Notes under the pieces: generated by a model
What the model saw: the letters and a program-made list of their open reading frames with translations, nothing else
Told to the model about the DNA's origin: nothing
Database searches by the model: none
Origin: Desulfobulbaceae bacterium
GTDB taxonomy: Bacteria; Desulfobacterota; Desulfobulbia; Desulfobulbales; SURF-16
Length of the DNA: 64,000 nt
NCBI GenBank assembly: GCA_002868945.1
Contig: PKTX01000046.1
Coordinates: 56,628 to 120,627 of the forward strand
Reading direction: 5' to 3'
In this document: piece by piece, positions 56,108-64,000 of the stretch
How positions within the stretch are numbered: position 1 is the stretch's first letter
Layout of the letters: the number at the start of each line of letters is the position of its first letter
Program-made: the position numbers and the translations under genes

Positions 56108-56828
56108 TTGTTTTCTGGTTGTGATCCAGATTTTCATACATCTCGATGTATAGCCATGCCGTTTATCCCCATTGCAGAACTGAAGCGAGCAGGGAGGCGT
56201 GGCCCTTTGACAGGCCCAAGGATGCCCTGCGGGCTCGTTTGGATTTTTCGGTCCAGGCCCATTCCGGGGCTGCAATCGCGCCGCACTGTTTCTTTGTTTT
56301 GAGAGGCATGGCAGACAGAAATGCCACCGGCAGCAGGAAATAGGTTGTCAGGATCTTTTATGCGCAGTAGCTTGCACGATTATACACCCCGGGCAGACCA
56401 GCCCTTTCGCCTTACAGCCCCCTTTTTGCCGTCCAAAAAAGCCCCTCTAGACCTCAGGGGTTATCACCGAAGATCGTAATAAATGGAAATCGACCCGTTA
56501 AAATGTAATAAGCGGACAAAAACGGCCGATTTTTCCATTTTTACTATCTTACTATGGCAATAAGCAGAAATTCCGTCCACCTATAGGGGGTGATATGATG
56601 GACAAGATTCCACCTATTACACTGATAAGTGGACCGCTCCGCGCTCCACTTATCGTTCGCCGGATGCTTCGCTATTGTCCTGAGAGGTTCCGCGCTCCGC
56701 GCTCCACCTATCAGGCCAATAGAACCGACTGCGATTCTCAGTGTCCGGCAAAAATTAAACAGCAATTTTTACCGGACACCTGCGAGTCTCGCGGTTCATC
56801 CGGCGAACGTTGGGCTATAGGAGAGTAT
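56108..56828. other. Hairpin-rich region before the nuclease gene
   Basis: No gene supported. The right half holds stacked palindromes: GATAAGTGGA / TCCACTTATC (56624-56654), a 39-base hairpin with arms GTGTCCGG / CCGGACAC and inner AAAAATT / AATTTTT (56741-56779), and outer 13-bp arms CGTTCGCCGGATG (56654-56666) and CATCCGGCGAACG (56797-56809). GCGCTCCAC(C/T)TATC occurs twice. Confidence 0.55.
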
Positions 56829-57689
56829 ATGGGCTGGGTATCTGAATGGCAGGCTATTTCGAATAGAATCAACGGATTAAAAGAGGCTGTCCAATATTTT
56901 ATCCAATACCAACAGCCAGACGGAAAAGATACACTTGGAAAAGTGCTGCTACCACAAATTGTGGCTATATATAATTTGGTAGATCAATTCCGGGAGACTT
57001 ATAAGGCTAGCATTCCTCCAAGTGCTCAAAAATGCATAAGTAATTACCTTGCTCAAGATAAAGATATTATTCAGGAAGAAGCCACCACATTCAACGGAAT
57101 TCCAAGGTTAAAACATCTATTTACTTCTCTAATCTCATTTCAATCGGAATTGACTTTCCATTTCTCCGACACACAATTTGTAATTCGCCGTATTACTGAA
57201 AGAGCGCTTGTTCACTTGCAGAGGTTAATTGTTGTCGACGAAGCTATACGGAATATGTGGGAAAATGGGTTCAAATTAGAAACCGAATGTGAAAAGTTAG
57301 GCGCCACTCACCTTCTATTGCATGGAATTTGGGCATTTAAGGCTCATGCGGTAAAGGGAAGAACAGATTTAGTTTTAGGGGAACCGGTCAATCTCAATCA
57401 AGTGGAGGAAACTTCAGAGGGTTTGGTTTTAACAGAATGGAAGTTAGTTAAAGATGTCAAAGACGTTAAAGCTGTGGCCTCTGTGGCGTACAAACAAGCC
57501 AAGTATTATTCGGGAGGAGTGTTAGCAGGCATAGAGCTTCGAAATTACCACTATCTAGTTTTGGTTTCCGAAAAACAAATCACTATTCCTGATGATATTG
57601 TAGAAGGGGAAGTTACATATAAATACAAGAATATTGCTATATCACCTGACGTTCCTTCAACAGCAGCGAAGAAAAAAAATGTCGCTTAA
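56829..57689 (+). CDS. PD-(D/E)XK nuclease-like protein at the head of the defence cassette
   Basis: 286 residues from the ATG giving MGWVSEWQAIS, with AGGAG five bases upstream; the frame is open 78 codons further, through the hairpins, without support. I do not recognise the family, but the C-terminal third has the nuclease pattern: D180 (GRTDLVLGE), E203-W-K205 (VLTEWKLVK) and a following QxxYY (YKQAKYYSGG), as in RecB-type nucleases. An earlier glutamate (E156) fits the first helix. The N-terminal 150 residues are helical. AT-rich relative to the housekeeping genes. Its partner genes begin 141 bp downstream. Confidence 0.62.
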   Translation: MGWVSEWQAISNRINGLKEAVQYFIQYQQPDGKDTLGKVLLPQIVAIYNLVDQFRETYKASIPPSAQKCISNYLAQDKDIIQEEATTFNGIPRLKHLFTSLISFQSELTFHFSDTQFVIRRITERALVHLQRLIVVDEAIRNMWENGFKLETECEKLGATHLLLHGIWAFKAHAVKGRTDLVLGEPVNLNQVEETSEGLVLTEWKLVKDVKDVKAVASVAYKQAKYYSGGVLAGIELRNYHYLVLVSEKQITIPDDIVEGEVTYKYKNIAISPDVPSTAAKKKNVA

Positions 57690-57830
57690 TGATCAAAAAA
57701 AATGCCCCAACCAGCCAGTACAGCGGACAGGAAGGGGCGCGGCGGCCTTATGGGCAAGGCTTTTGGCCAGCCGCTGACTGAAATCGTTCGGCATGTAAAT
57801 AATAGTCATTCATCTGAATAGGAAAACCTT

Positions 57831-60062
57831 ATGGAGTTAATAATTGGCTTAATATGCTTTTTTGTAATTTATCGAATAATTAAATCGCTTTCTTCAAGCA
57901 ATGAGTCCTCTGAAGTTCCTGAATTTAAGGTTAATTTTGAAGTTTCCAGTGCCACTGGGATATACAGTGATCAAAAACCGTATGAACAACCTAACGGCAA
58001 ACCTGCAAAATGGTATGGTCCTGGTCAGAGTGTCAAGGTGCAAAGCTACAATATTCCTGGAGGATTAATTTATGTAGGCGAAACATTGCTCGATACCTAT
58101 GGCTATGAAAACGATTCATGCTTGATCAATCCAAAGCTCAAGATATCTGCAGCTGAACCTTGGGAGAATGGCGGTGAGATGGGATATTGGCCTCAATATG
58201 CAGATATCCCTGCAAAATGTCGGGGCGCTTATCTTAAGTGGTTGACAGATGGACGCTCAGAGCCGGAGGCTAATATCGGTTATGTTTTTCTGTTCTTTTA
58301 TGGCCTTGAACGACGACTATTCATAGATGGCCAGACCGGTAGAGTTTCAGAAAGTGAACGATCTTCTATTGTTATTGAGGTTAACCGGCTTCTGAAAATA
58401 TATGGAGGAAATCGGTCCTTCCAAGGTTATGCGAAAAATTTTCTCGCTATGGAATGGGTACTGTATCGAAATGATAAACCGGTTCCCGATTATCTGGATT
58501 TTAGTGATAGATATTGCTCTGAACCATTTCAAGTTGTTTTGGCTCAACATGTTGTTGCAGGAAACCCGATACCTGCTGATGTGGCACTCCAATGGGTACT
58601 TTTGCACCCAGAGTTTGGATTGCGGACCCCTGCTCGCCGTTGCGCAAAAGAATTTCGAGAGCTATTTGTCAGTCGATATAAGCTTAGATTTGGGGAAGGA
58701 CTACTAATAAAACCGAACAAAACTCGCTTAAAAATTGAGTATCGTTCTGCAAACTCTTCGATTCGGGTTGATTTGAATAATAAGATTCCGGATTTGCCTA
58801 ACCCATTTATCTTGAAAGGACCGTTTAAAAAACTAGGTGCATTGGTCGAGGAGTGTACCGATGATCTGGATCCATATAGCCGATATCTTGGCCGTAAACA
58901 GAATGACCCAAATTCCTTGGCAGCCTTGGCTTTATTGCCAAAGGAACTGATGAGTTTGTCTCCTGCAGCGGCAAAAATAAAAGCTCATCTCTCCCAAGTA
59001 TGCCAAACCGGCCCAGGCATGATGTCAATAAATATCCTCTATGAAATCCTGGGTGAAAAGGTGCCCCTTAAGATCAACAAAAAAGAGGCGGAAAGCCTGG
59101 CGGCCTTAGTTGAAGGAATGGGTTTTGGTCTATCACCGGATGTGCGCTACCATCACATCAAACCAAAACCAGACGGCAAGGTTGTCATTTTTCCAAAGGG
59201 ACATGGTGTAGATTTCCTGCCTTCAAAGGAATTTCGTTTGGTCGCTATTATAGTGCGTCTTGGAGCCATAGTTAGTCAGATTGACCAAGATCTGTCACCT
59301 GCGGAAGAGGCAACGCTGCAGGCTATGATTCATGATAATCGTGAATTGAATACTATTGAAAAAGAATCCTTATTGGCATTCTTGTATTGGTGTTTGAGGA
59401 CTCCTCAAGGGGTTGCAGGGATTAAGCAAAAGCTTAGTGATGTCAGCACCGTAGAAAAGACAGCTATCAGTCATATCTTGATATCCATTGCCCACGCTGA
59501 TGGACGAATTGATCCGAAGGAAGTCAAGCAATTGGAAAAATTATATACTACCCTTGGCTTGGATAAAGAGCAGGTAACAAGCGATCTTCATGTTCTAGCC
59601 TCTAGCAGTGAGCCTGTTACGGTTGGACTTCGCGATCCTGATCCTGGTTTTTCTATCCCTACCCCTACTCCAGAAACAAAGATTTTATCTGGGTTCAGCT
59701 TGAATCAAGAATTGATTCGTATTCGAGAGGAAGAAACCAGGCAGGTACAAGGAGTGCTGGAGGGAATTTTTTCAGATGAAGAAGAGGATGTCAATGTTAC
59801 CCCAGAAGTAGCTGCCCCAACGACCAATCCTCTTATGACTTTGGATAAAGCGCATCAGGATTTTTTCCATCATTTGCAGAAGCAGGAGACATGGGAACGT
59901 ACAAAGTTAAATGAAGTTTGCAAGGAATTGGGGCTGATGCTTGATGGAGCAATGGAAGAGTTAAATGAATGGGCCTATGAGCATGTAAATGCTCCTCTCA
60001 TCGATGATGGGGAACCGGTTTATGTAGATGTCAGTCTTGCAAAGGAGATTACTTATGTCTAA
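57831..60062 (+). CDS. TerB_N / TerB / TerB_C domain protein
   Basis: 743 residues. N-terminal transmembrane helix (about 2-19). TerB_N domain (about 70-290) with YVGETLLD, MGYWPQYADIPAKCR, YLKWLTDGRSEPEANIGYV and FFYGLERRLF. A TerB helical domain (about 545-600) reads ISHILISIAHADGRIDPKEVKQ. The TerB_C region (about 665-743) carries LDKAHQDFFHHLQKQETWER. TerB proteins are proposed metal-sensing, membrane-associated scaffolds in stress and phage-defence gene clusters. The stop overlaps the ATPase start by eight bases. Function in this setting is inferred. Confidence 0.8.
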   Translation: MELIIGLICFFVIYRIIKSLSSSNESSEVPEFKVNFEVSSATGIYSDQKPYEQPNGKPAKWYGPGQSVKVQSYNIPGGLIYVGETLLDTYGYENDSCLINPKLKISAAEPWENGGEMGYWPQYADIPAKCRGAYLKWLTDGRSEPEANIGYVFLFFYGLERRLFIDGQTGRVSESERSSIVIEVNRLLKIYGGNRSFQGYAKNFLAMEWVLYRNDKPVPDYLDFSDRYCSEPFQVVLAQHVVAGNPIPADVALQWVLLHPEFGLRTPARRCAKEFRELFVSRYKLRFGEGLLIKPNKTRLKIEYRSANSSIRVDLNNKIPDLPNPFILKGPFKKLGALVEECTDDLDPYSRYLGRKQNDPNSLAALALLPKELMSLSPAAAKIKAHLSQVCQTGPGMMSINILYEILGEKVPLKINKKEAESLAALVEGMGFGLSPDVRYHHIKPKPDGKVVIFPKGHGVDFLPSKEFRLVAIIVRLGAIVSQIDQDLSPAEEATLQAMIHDNRELNTIEKESLLAFLYWCLRTPQGVAGIKQKLSDVSTVEKTAISHILISIAHADGRIDPKEVKQLEKLYTTLGLDKEQVTSDLHVLASSSEPVTVGLRDPDPGFSIPTPTPETKILSGFSLNQELIRIREEETRQVQGVLEGIFSDEEEDVNVTPEVAAPTTNPLMTLDKAHQDFFHHLQKQETWERTKLNEVCKELGLMLDGAMEELNEWAYEHVNAPLIDDGEPVYVDVSLAKEITYV

Positions 60063-61377
60063 CAAAAGACAACAAATTCGCCCCCGAGAACGAGATGCCA
60101 TTCTTCAATCTCTGCGTGCTGGTGTCACACCACGCACTGGTTTGCAGCATATTCAGGTAGGACGGGTGAGGGAAGTTGAAGCATTACTTAAAGATATCGA
60201 ACGGATCGCCGACGGAGGATCTTCTTTCCGTCTTATCATTGGTGAGTTTGGCTCTGGAAAGACCTTTTTCTTGCAATTGATTCGTTCCATTGCCATGGAA
60301 AAAGGGCTGGTGACCCTCCATGCAGATCTCTCTCCGGATAGAAGGCTCCATGCCACCGGTGGGCAGGCGAGAAGTCTATATGCCGAGCTGATGCATAACC
60401 TATCCACCCGAACAAAGCCGGATGGAAATGCATTAACCAGTGTCGTCGAACGTTTTATCACTGAAGCCAGAAAACAAGCCGATTCTTCCGGAGGCTCTGT
60501 TGAATCTGCTATTGAGAATCGCCTAAGCCATTTATCCGAATTGGTTGGGGGGTACGATTTTGCAAAGGTAATTTCTGCATATTGGCAGGGGCATGAACAT
60601 GACGATGAACAGCTTAAAATTGATGCCGTACGCTGGCTTCGAGGGGAATTTACGACCAAAATTGATGCCCGTAAGGCCTTGGGGGTTAGAACCATAGTTG
60701 ATGATGGCAGTGTCTATGATCACTTTAAGTTGCTGAGTTTGTTTGTGCGGCAAGCTGGTTATAGAGGTCTCTTGGTTAATCTTGACGAAATGGTTAATCT
60801 GTACAAGCTTTCTAACAAAAAAGCACGCCTCTCAAATTATGAACAGATTTTGCGAATGCTCAATGATTGTTTGCAGGGTAGTGCCGAATATATGGGCTTT
60901 CTTCTGGGGGGGACACCAGATTTCTTACTTGACCCACGGAAAGGCCTCTATAGCTACGAAGCGTTGCATTCCCGCCTGGCCGAAAATTCATTTGCCCGTA
61001 CAGCAGGTGTTATTGACTATTCTGCGCCGACATTACATCTGGCCAATCTTGCTCCGGAAGAACTTCTCATTCTACTCCGGAATCTACGGCATGTTTATGC
61101 CTCAGGTGATACCAATAAGTACCTTGTTCCGGATGAGACGTTGACGGCGTTTTTAGCACACTGTTCCGAAAAAATTGGCGATGCCTATTTCAGAACACCC
61201 CGTAACACCATTAAGGCCTTTGTTGATCTTCTGGCCGTATTGGACCAGAATCCTGACCTCCAGTGGTCCCAATTAATTGACCAAGTATCGGTAATGGATG
61301 AACAAAATTCCGATATGCCGGCTGTGTCTGGAGTTGGCGAGTCGGTTGAAGATGATTTGGCAACATTCCAGCTCTGA
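60055..61377 (+). CDS. brxD: BrxD-like P-loop ATPase
   Basis: 440 residues from ATG overlapping the TerB gene. Walker A GEFGSGKTFF (63-72), Walker B LLVNLDEM (near 240), and R/G-rich segments typical of the DUF2791/BrxD ATPases found in type 2 BREX phage-defence systems beside an Lhr-like helicase. It ends eight bases before that helicase. No BREX methylase, PglZ, PglW or PglY gene is in the window. Confidence 0.78.
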   Translation: MSNKRQQIRPRERDAILQSLRAGVTPRTGLQHIQVGRVREVEALLKDIERIADGGSSFRLIIGEFGSGKTFFLQLIRSIAMEKGLVTLHADLSPDRRLHATGGQARSLYAELMHNLSTRTKPDGNALTSVVERFITEARKQADSSGGSVESAIENRLSHLSELVGGYDFAKVISAYWQGHEHDDEQLKIDAVRWLRGEFTTKIDARKALGVRTIVDDGSVYDHFKLLSLFVRQAGYRGLLVNLDEMVNLYKLSNKKARLSNYEQILRMLNDCLQGSAEYMGFLLGGTPDFLLDPRKGLYSYEALHSRLAENSFARTAGVIDYSAPTLHLANLAPEELLILLRNLRHVYASGDTNKYLVPDETLTAFLAHCSEKIGDAYFRTPRNTIKAFVDLLAVLDQNPDLQWSQLIDQVSVMDEQNSDMPAVSGVGESVEDDLATFQL

Positions 61378-61385
61378 GAGTTTTG

Positions 61386-63551
61386 ATGGGTAAGTCTCAG
61401 GGGTTTAACCGATTGCATAAAGGGGTGCAGCGCTGGGTCTGGAAACAGAAATGGACTACCCTCCGTGATATTCAAGAGCGGGCCATCGAGCCTATTTTGA
61501 GTGCAGATTGTGATCTGGTTATCAGCGCCTCAACAGCAGCAGGAAAAACAGAAGCAGCCTTTCTGCCTGCTTGCTCACGGATTGCAGAATTAGCAGTAGA
61601 CAACAGTATTGGCATTTTATATATCAGCCCTCTTAAGGCCTTGATTAATGACCAATACCGGAGACTAGAAAGCCTTTGTGAAATTTTAAACATCCCTGTC
61701 ACGCCCTGGCATGGGGATGTGTCTCAATCTATTAAAGATAAGCAACGAAAGAATCCGCACGGTATTCTGCTCATCACTCCTGAATCACTCGAATCCCTTT
61801 TTTTAAATCAATCCAGCTGGTGTAGTCGGGCCTTTGATGGTTTAAGCCATATCGTTATAGATGAGTTTCATGCCTTTCTGGGTACTGAGCGAGGCTGCCA
61901 GCTCCAGTCTCTGATGCACCGTTTGGAGTTTTTGCTTGACCGAACGGTGCCACGAATTGCTCTGAGCGCCACTTTGGACAACATGCAGCAAGTCGCTCAA
62001 AGTTTACGTCCAAATGGAGTGATTCCATGTGAGATTATTGAGTCAACTGCTTCTCCTTCTGACTTAAAAGTTCAGCTGCGGGGCTACTTGGCCCGGGCAA
62101 GTGGGGAAGAGCCTCCTGTCTTTGGTCTTGTTGCGGATGACCTTTACGCAATCTTGCGAGGGATGTCTCATTTGGTGTTTGCTAATAGTCGCGGGAGAAC
62201 AGAAGAGCTGGCTGCAGCTCTCTCAGACCGCTGTAAGCAAAATGGAGTGCCGAATGAGTTTTTTCCTCACCATGGTAGCCTCTCAAAAGAAATTCGCGAG
62301 AGCTTGGAAGCTCGACTACAAGAAGAAAGATTTCCTACTACCGCCGTCTGTACTATGACTTTGGAATTAGGGATCGACATCGGTAGTGTCGATTCTATTG
62401 CTCAGGTGACGGCTCCCCATTCGGTGGCCAGCCTCCGCCAGCGCCTTGGGCGTTCTGGGCGAAGAGATAAGGCAGCTGTTTTACGTTTATTCATTACTGA
62501 AAATGAGATCACGGCTAAAAGTCATCTCCTTGATCGATTGCGTTTGGAGACGGTTCAATGCATTGCAATGATCAATTTATTGTTGGCCAAAAAATATGAA
62601 TCTCCACCGGCAGGGCAATATCATTTTTCAACCCTTGTCCAACAAACTTTGTCGGTAATTGGCCAATATGGTGGAGTTCGAGCCGATCAATTATGGAGTC
62701 TGCTTTGTGACACCGGTCCTTTTTCATTGGTGGATCGGCAGCTTTTTGTTGAATTCCTCCGGGCCTTAGGTGGGCAGGAACTCATCTCTCAAACCAATGA
62801 TGGTCAACTTATTCTCGGCCATAAAGGTGAAAACTTAGTCGGACATTTTACATTTTATACCGCCTTTAATACCCCAGAAGAGTATCGCTTAGAGTGTGAC
62901 GGGCGCATATTAGGAACAGTACCATTTGATTCTCCTCTTATGATTGGCCAACTTATCATTTTTGCCGGCAGACGTTGGCAGGTTCTTCAGGTTGACTCTG
63001 AGAAGAAACTCATCATTTTGAAACGGGCCGCTGGGGGAGAGCCTCCAAGCTTTGGCGGTCGTGGACTTATGATTGACGACCGGGTTAGACAAGAAATGTT
63101 ACGAGTTTACCGTCAGAGAAACACCCCGATTTATTTAGATAAAGAGGCAAAATCCATATTTTCGGAAGGAATTGATAACTTCCACATTTTGGGGCTCGAC
63201 AAAACTGATACCCTGCAATCTGGCAATACTCTTTACGTCTTCCCTTGGTGTGGTGATCGAGCTGCCAACACGATCACTGCTCTTCTCCGTGGTGCCGGGC
63301 TGACCGCAAACAACGATGGTGGGATAATAGAGGTGCGTAATTGCTCCATCAATCATTTTCATAGGACCACTGGAGTGATTCTTAATGGGCCGAAGCCAAC
63401 CCACTTTGAATTGGCCAACGAAGTCCAAGACACCATTGTTGAAAAGCATGATCCGTTGCTGTCAAAGGAAATTCGGAATTTGGGATATGGCGCAAGGTTT
63501 TTTGATGTGGACGGTGCATGGAAGTTGTTAAGTCATTTTTATAATCAGTAG
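61386..63551 (+). CDS. brxHI: Lhr/BrxHI-like superfamily 2 helicase
   Basis: 721 residues. Motif I SASTAAGKTEAA, Ia SPLKALINDQ, II IDEFHAF, III LSATL, V and VI LELGIDIGS and QRLGRSGRR. The C-terminal half (about 400-721) is the winged-helix and beta-rich extension of Lhr-type helicases, shorter than Lhr itself. In type 2 BREX the matching gene is brxHI. The ATG has GAGAG upstream; a TTG one codon earlier is open. Last gene of the TerB-BrxD-helicase run. Confidence 0.85.
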   Translation: MGKSQGFNRLHKGVQRWVWKQKWTTLRDIQERAIEPILSADCDLVISASTAAGKTEAAFLPACSRIAELAVDNSIGILYISPLKALINDQYRRLESLCEILNIPVTPWHGDVSQSIKDKQRKNPHGILLITPESLESLFLNQSSWCSRAFDGLSHIVIDEFHAFLGTERGCQLQSLMHRLEFLLDRTVPRIALSATLDNMQQVAQSLRPNGVIPCEIIESTASPSDLKVQLRGYLARASGEEPPVFGLVADDLYAILRGMSHLVFANSRGRTEELAAALSDRCKQNGVPNEFFPHHGSLSKEIRESLEARLQEERFPTTAVCTMTLELGIDIGSVDSIAQVTAPHSVASLRQRLGRSGRRDKAAVLRLFITENEITAKSHLLDRLRLETVQCIAMINLLLAKKYESPPAGQYHFSTLVQQTLSVIGQYGGVRADQLWSLLCDTGPFSLVDRQLFVEFLRALGGQELISQTNDGQLILGHKGENLVGHFTFYTAFNTPEEYRLECDGRILGTVPFDSPLMIGQLIIFAGRRWQVLQVDSEKKLIILKRAAGGEPPSFGGRGLMIDDRVRQEMLRVYRQRNTPIYLDKEAKSIFSEGIDNFHILGLDKTDTLQSGNTLYVFPWCGDRAANTITALLRGAGLTANNDGGIIEVRNCSINHFHRTTGVILNGPKPTHFELANEVQDTIVEKHDPLLSKEIRNLGYGARFFDVDGAWKLLSHFYNQ

Positions 63552-63785
63552 TGAATCGTGCCTTGATAAGAAAGAGTGAGACAGAACACCTAGGGGCGAG
63601 CTCGGACCGAATTAACCTGCTAATTTTATAGAAAGAAAGCTGAAATCCGTTATGTTTTTGGAGCACAATTGAGGGGGCGGACCAGGCTAAGTATCTGAAA
63701 TGAGAAGAAAATTCTTTGAAAAATAACCTTTTGGACGGCTATATCGTTCTTTTTGTGTGCGAAAAGGCCGATATAGGAATTATCC

Positions 63786-64000
63786 ATGGCCAGAGCCAAA
63801 CGACATTATCTCCCCGGACATATCTGGCACATTACCCATCGGTGCCACAAAAGGGAATTTTTGCTCAGATTTTCAAAAGACAGGGACCGATGGCTCCAGT
63901 GGCTCTATCAGGCAAAAAAACGATACGGTTTGAAGATCTTGAATTACATGGTCACTTCCAACCATATCCATTTGCTAGTGGCCGACGATGGCGGTCGTGA
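63786..64000 (+). CDS. rayT: REP-associated tyrosine transposase (IS200-like), 3' end outside window
   Basis: The first 71 codons are visible; the frame is open at the edge. MARAKRHYLPGHIWHITHRC and the HUH motif in VTSNHIHLLV are typical of RAYT/Y1 transposases, which cut single strands at palindromic repeats. The catalytic tyrosine lies beyond the window. An 8-bp inverted repeat CTATATCG / CGATATAG (63739-63776) lies just upstream. Confidence 0.88.
   Translation, partial: MARAKRHYLPGHIWHITHRCHKREFLLRFSKDRDRWLQWLYQAKKRYGLKILNYMVTSNHIHLLVADDGGR

Noticed and set aside
56595..56828. N-terminal extension of the nuclease protein through the hairpins
   Set aside because: The frame is open, but the sequence is compositionally odd, runs through the palindromes, and a strong ribosome-binding site marks the ATG at 56829.
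56624..56829. Integron attC site, suggested by palindromes and a GTTGGGC sequence
   Set aside because: No matching inverse core (RYYYAAC) pairs with it, no integrase is present, and the arms do not fit attC layout.
55985..64000. Integrative element with attL at tRNA-Pro and attR in the window
   Set aside because: No second copy of the tRNA 3' end and no integrase were seen before the right edge. Transfer remains possible but boundaries are unproven.

Overview
The window is about 64 kb of bacterial chromosome. Most of it is GC-rich and densely coding, with short gaps and GTG/TTG starts mixed with ATG. Gene content and order point to a Gram-negative anaerobe of the Desulfobacterota (former Deltaproteobacteria), perhaps Desulfobulbales: multiheme cytochromes, Lpx lipid A genes with the LpxI branch, a two-subunit biotin carboxylase/carboxyltransferase, and the block der - tRNA-Ser - SRP RNA - dnaX - ybaB - recR. 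The lineage is inferred, because no 16S rRNA is present.

Left region (1-8670): nitrate and nitrogen-oxide respiration. A divergent arrangement places a NapC/NirT-type tetraheme cytochrome plus an octaheme hydroxylamine-oxidoreductase-like cytochrome (cut by the window edge) on the minus strand. The periplasmic nitrate reductase genes napF and napDAGHBC lie on the plus strand. No nrfA is visible. Both groups carry sigma-54-type promoters preceded by paired 16-bp inverted repeats (GTTACC-N4-GGTAAC) with about 32-bp spacing, which suggests one unseen enhancer-binding regulator controls nitrate reduction and the HAO module together. A strong symmetric terminator ends the region.

Middle (8.7-55.5 kb): mostly housekeeping. 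It holds trpBA; a periplasmic binding protein overlapping a hybrid histidine kinase; htpX; a PilZ protein; a GalT/HIT-like protein; recC-recB-recD; a pyruvate-carboxylase-like gene pair; a response regulator and small unknowns; pilC; an HU/IHF protein; lpxD-fabZ-lpxA-lpxI; a MurU/AmgK peptidoglycan-recycling pair; der; tRNA-Ser; SRP RNA; dnaX (with an A9 slippery run); ybaB; recR; tRNA-Val; then thrS-infC (AUU start)-rpmI-rplT-pheS-pheT-ihfA-merR. Several gaps carry a family of palindromic, MITE-like repeats, some nested in one another.

Right region (from 55.98 kb): downstream of a tRNA-Pro gene the DNA becomes visibly AT-richer. A hairpin-rich leader is followed by a PD-(D/E)XK nuclease-like protein, a TerB_N/TerB/TerB_C protein, a BrxD-like ATPase and an Lhr/BrxHI-like helicase. 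The last three overlap or nearly touch. This looks like a compact, BREX-related genome-defence cassette without the BREX methylase or PglZ genes. A REP-associated tyrosine transposase gene starts at the right edge and runs out of the window.
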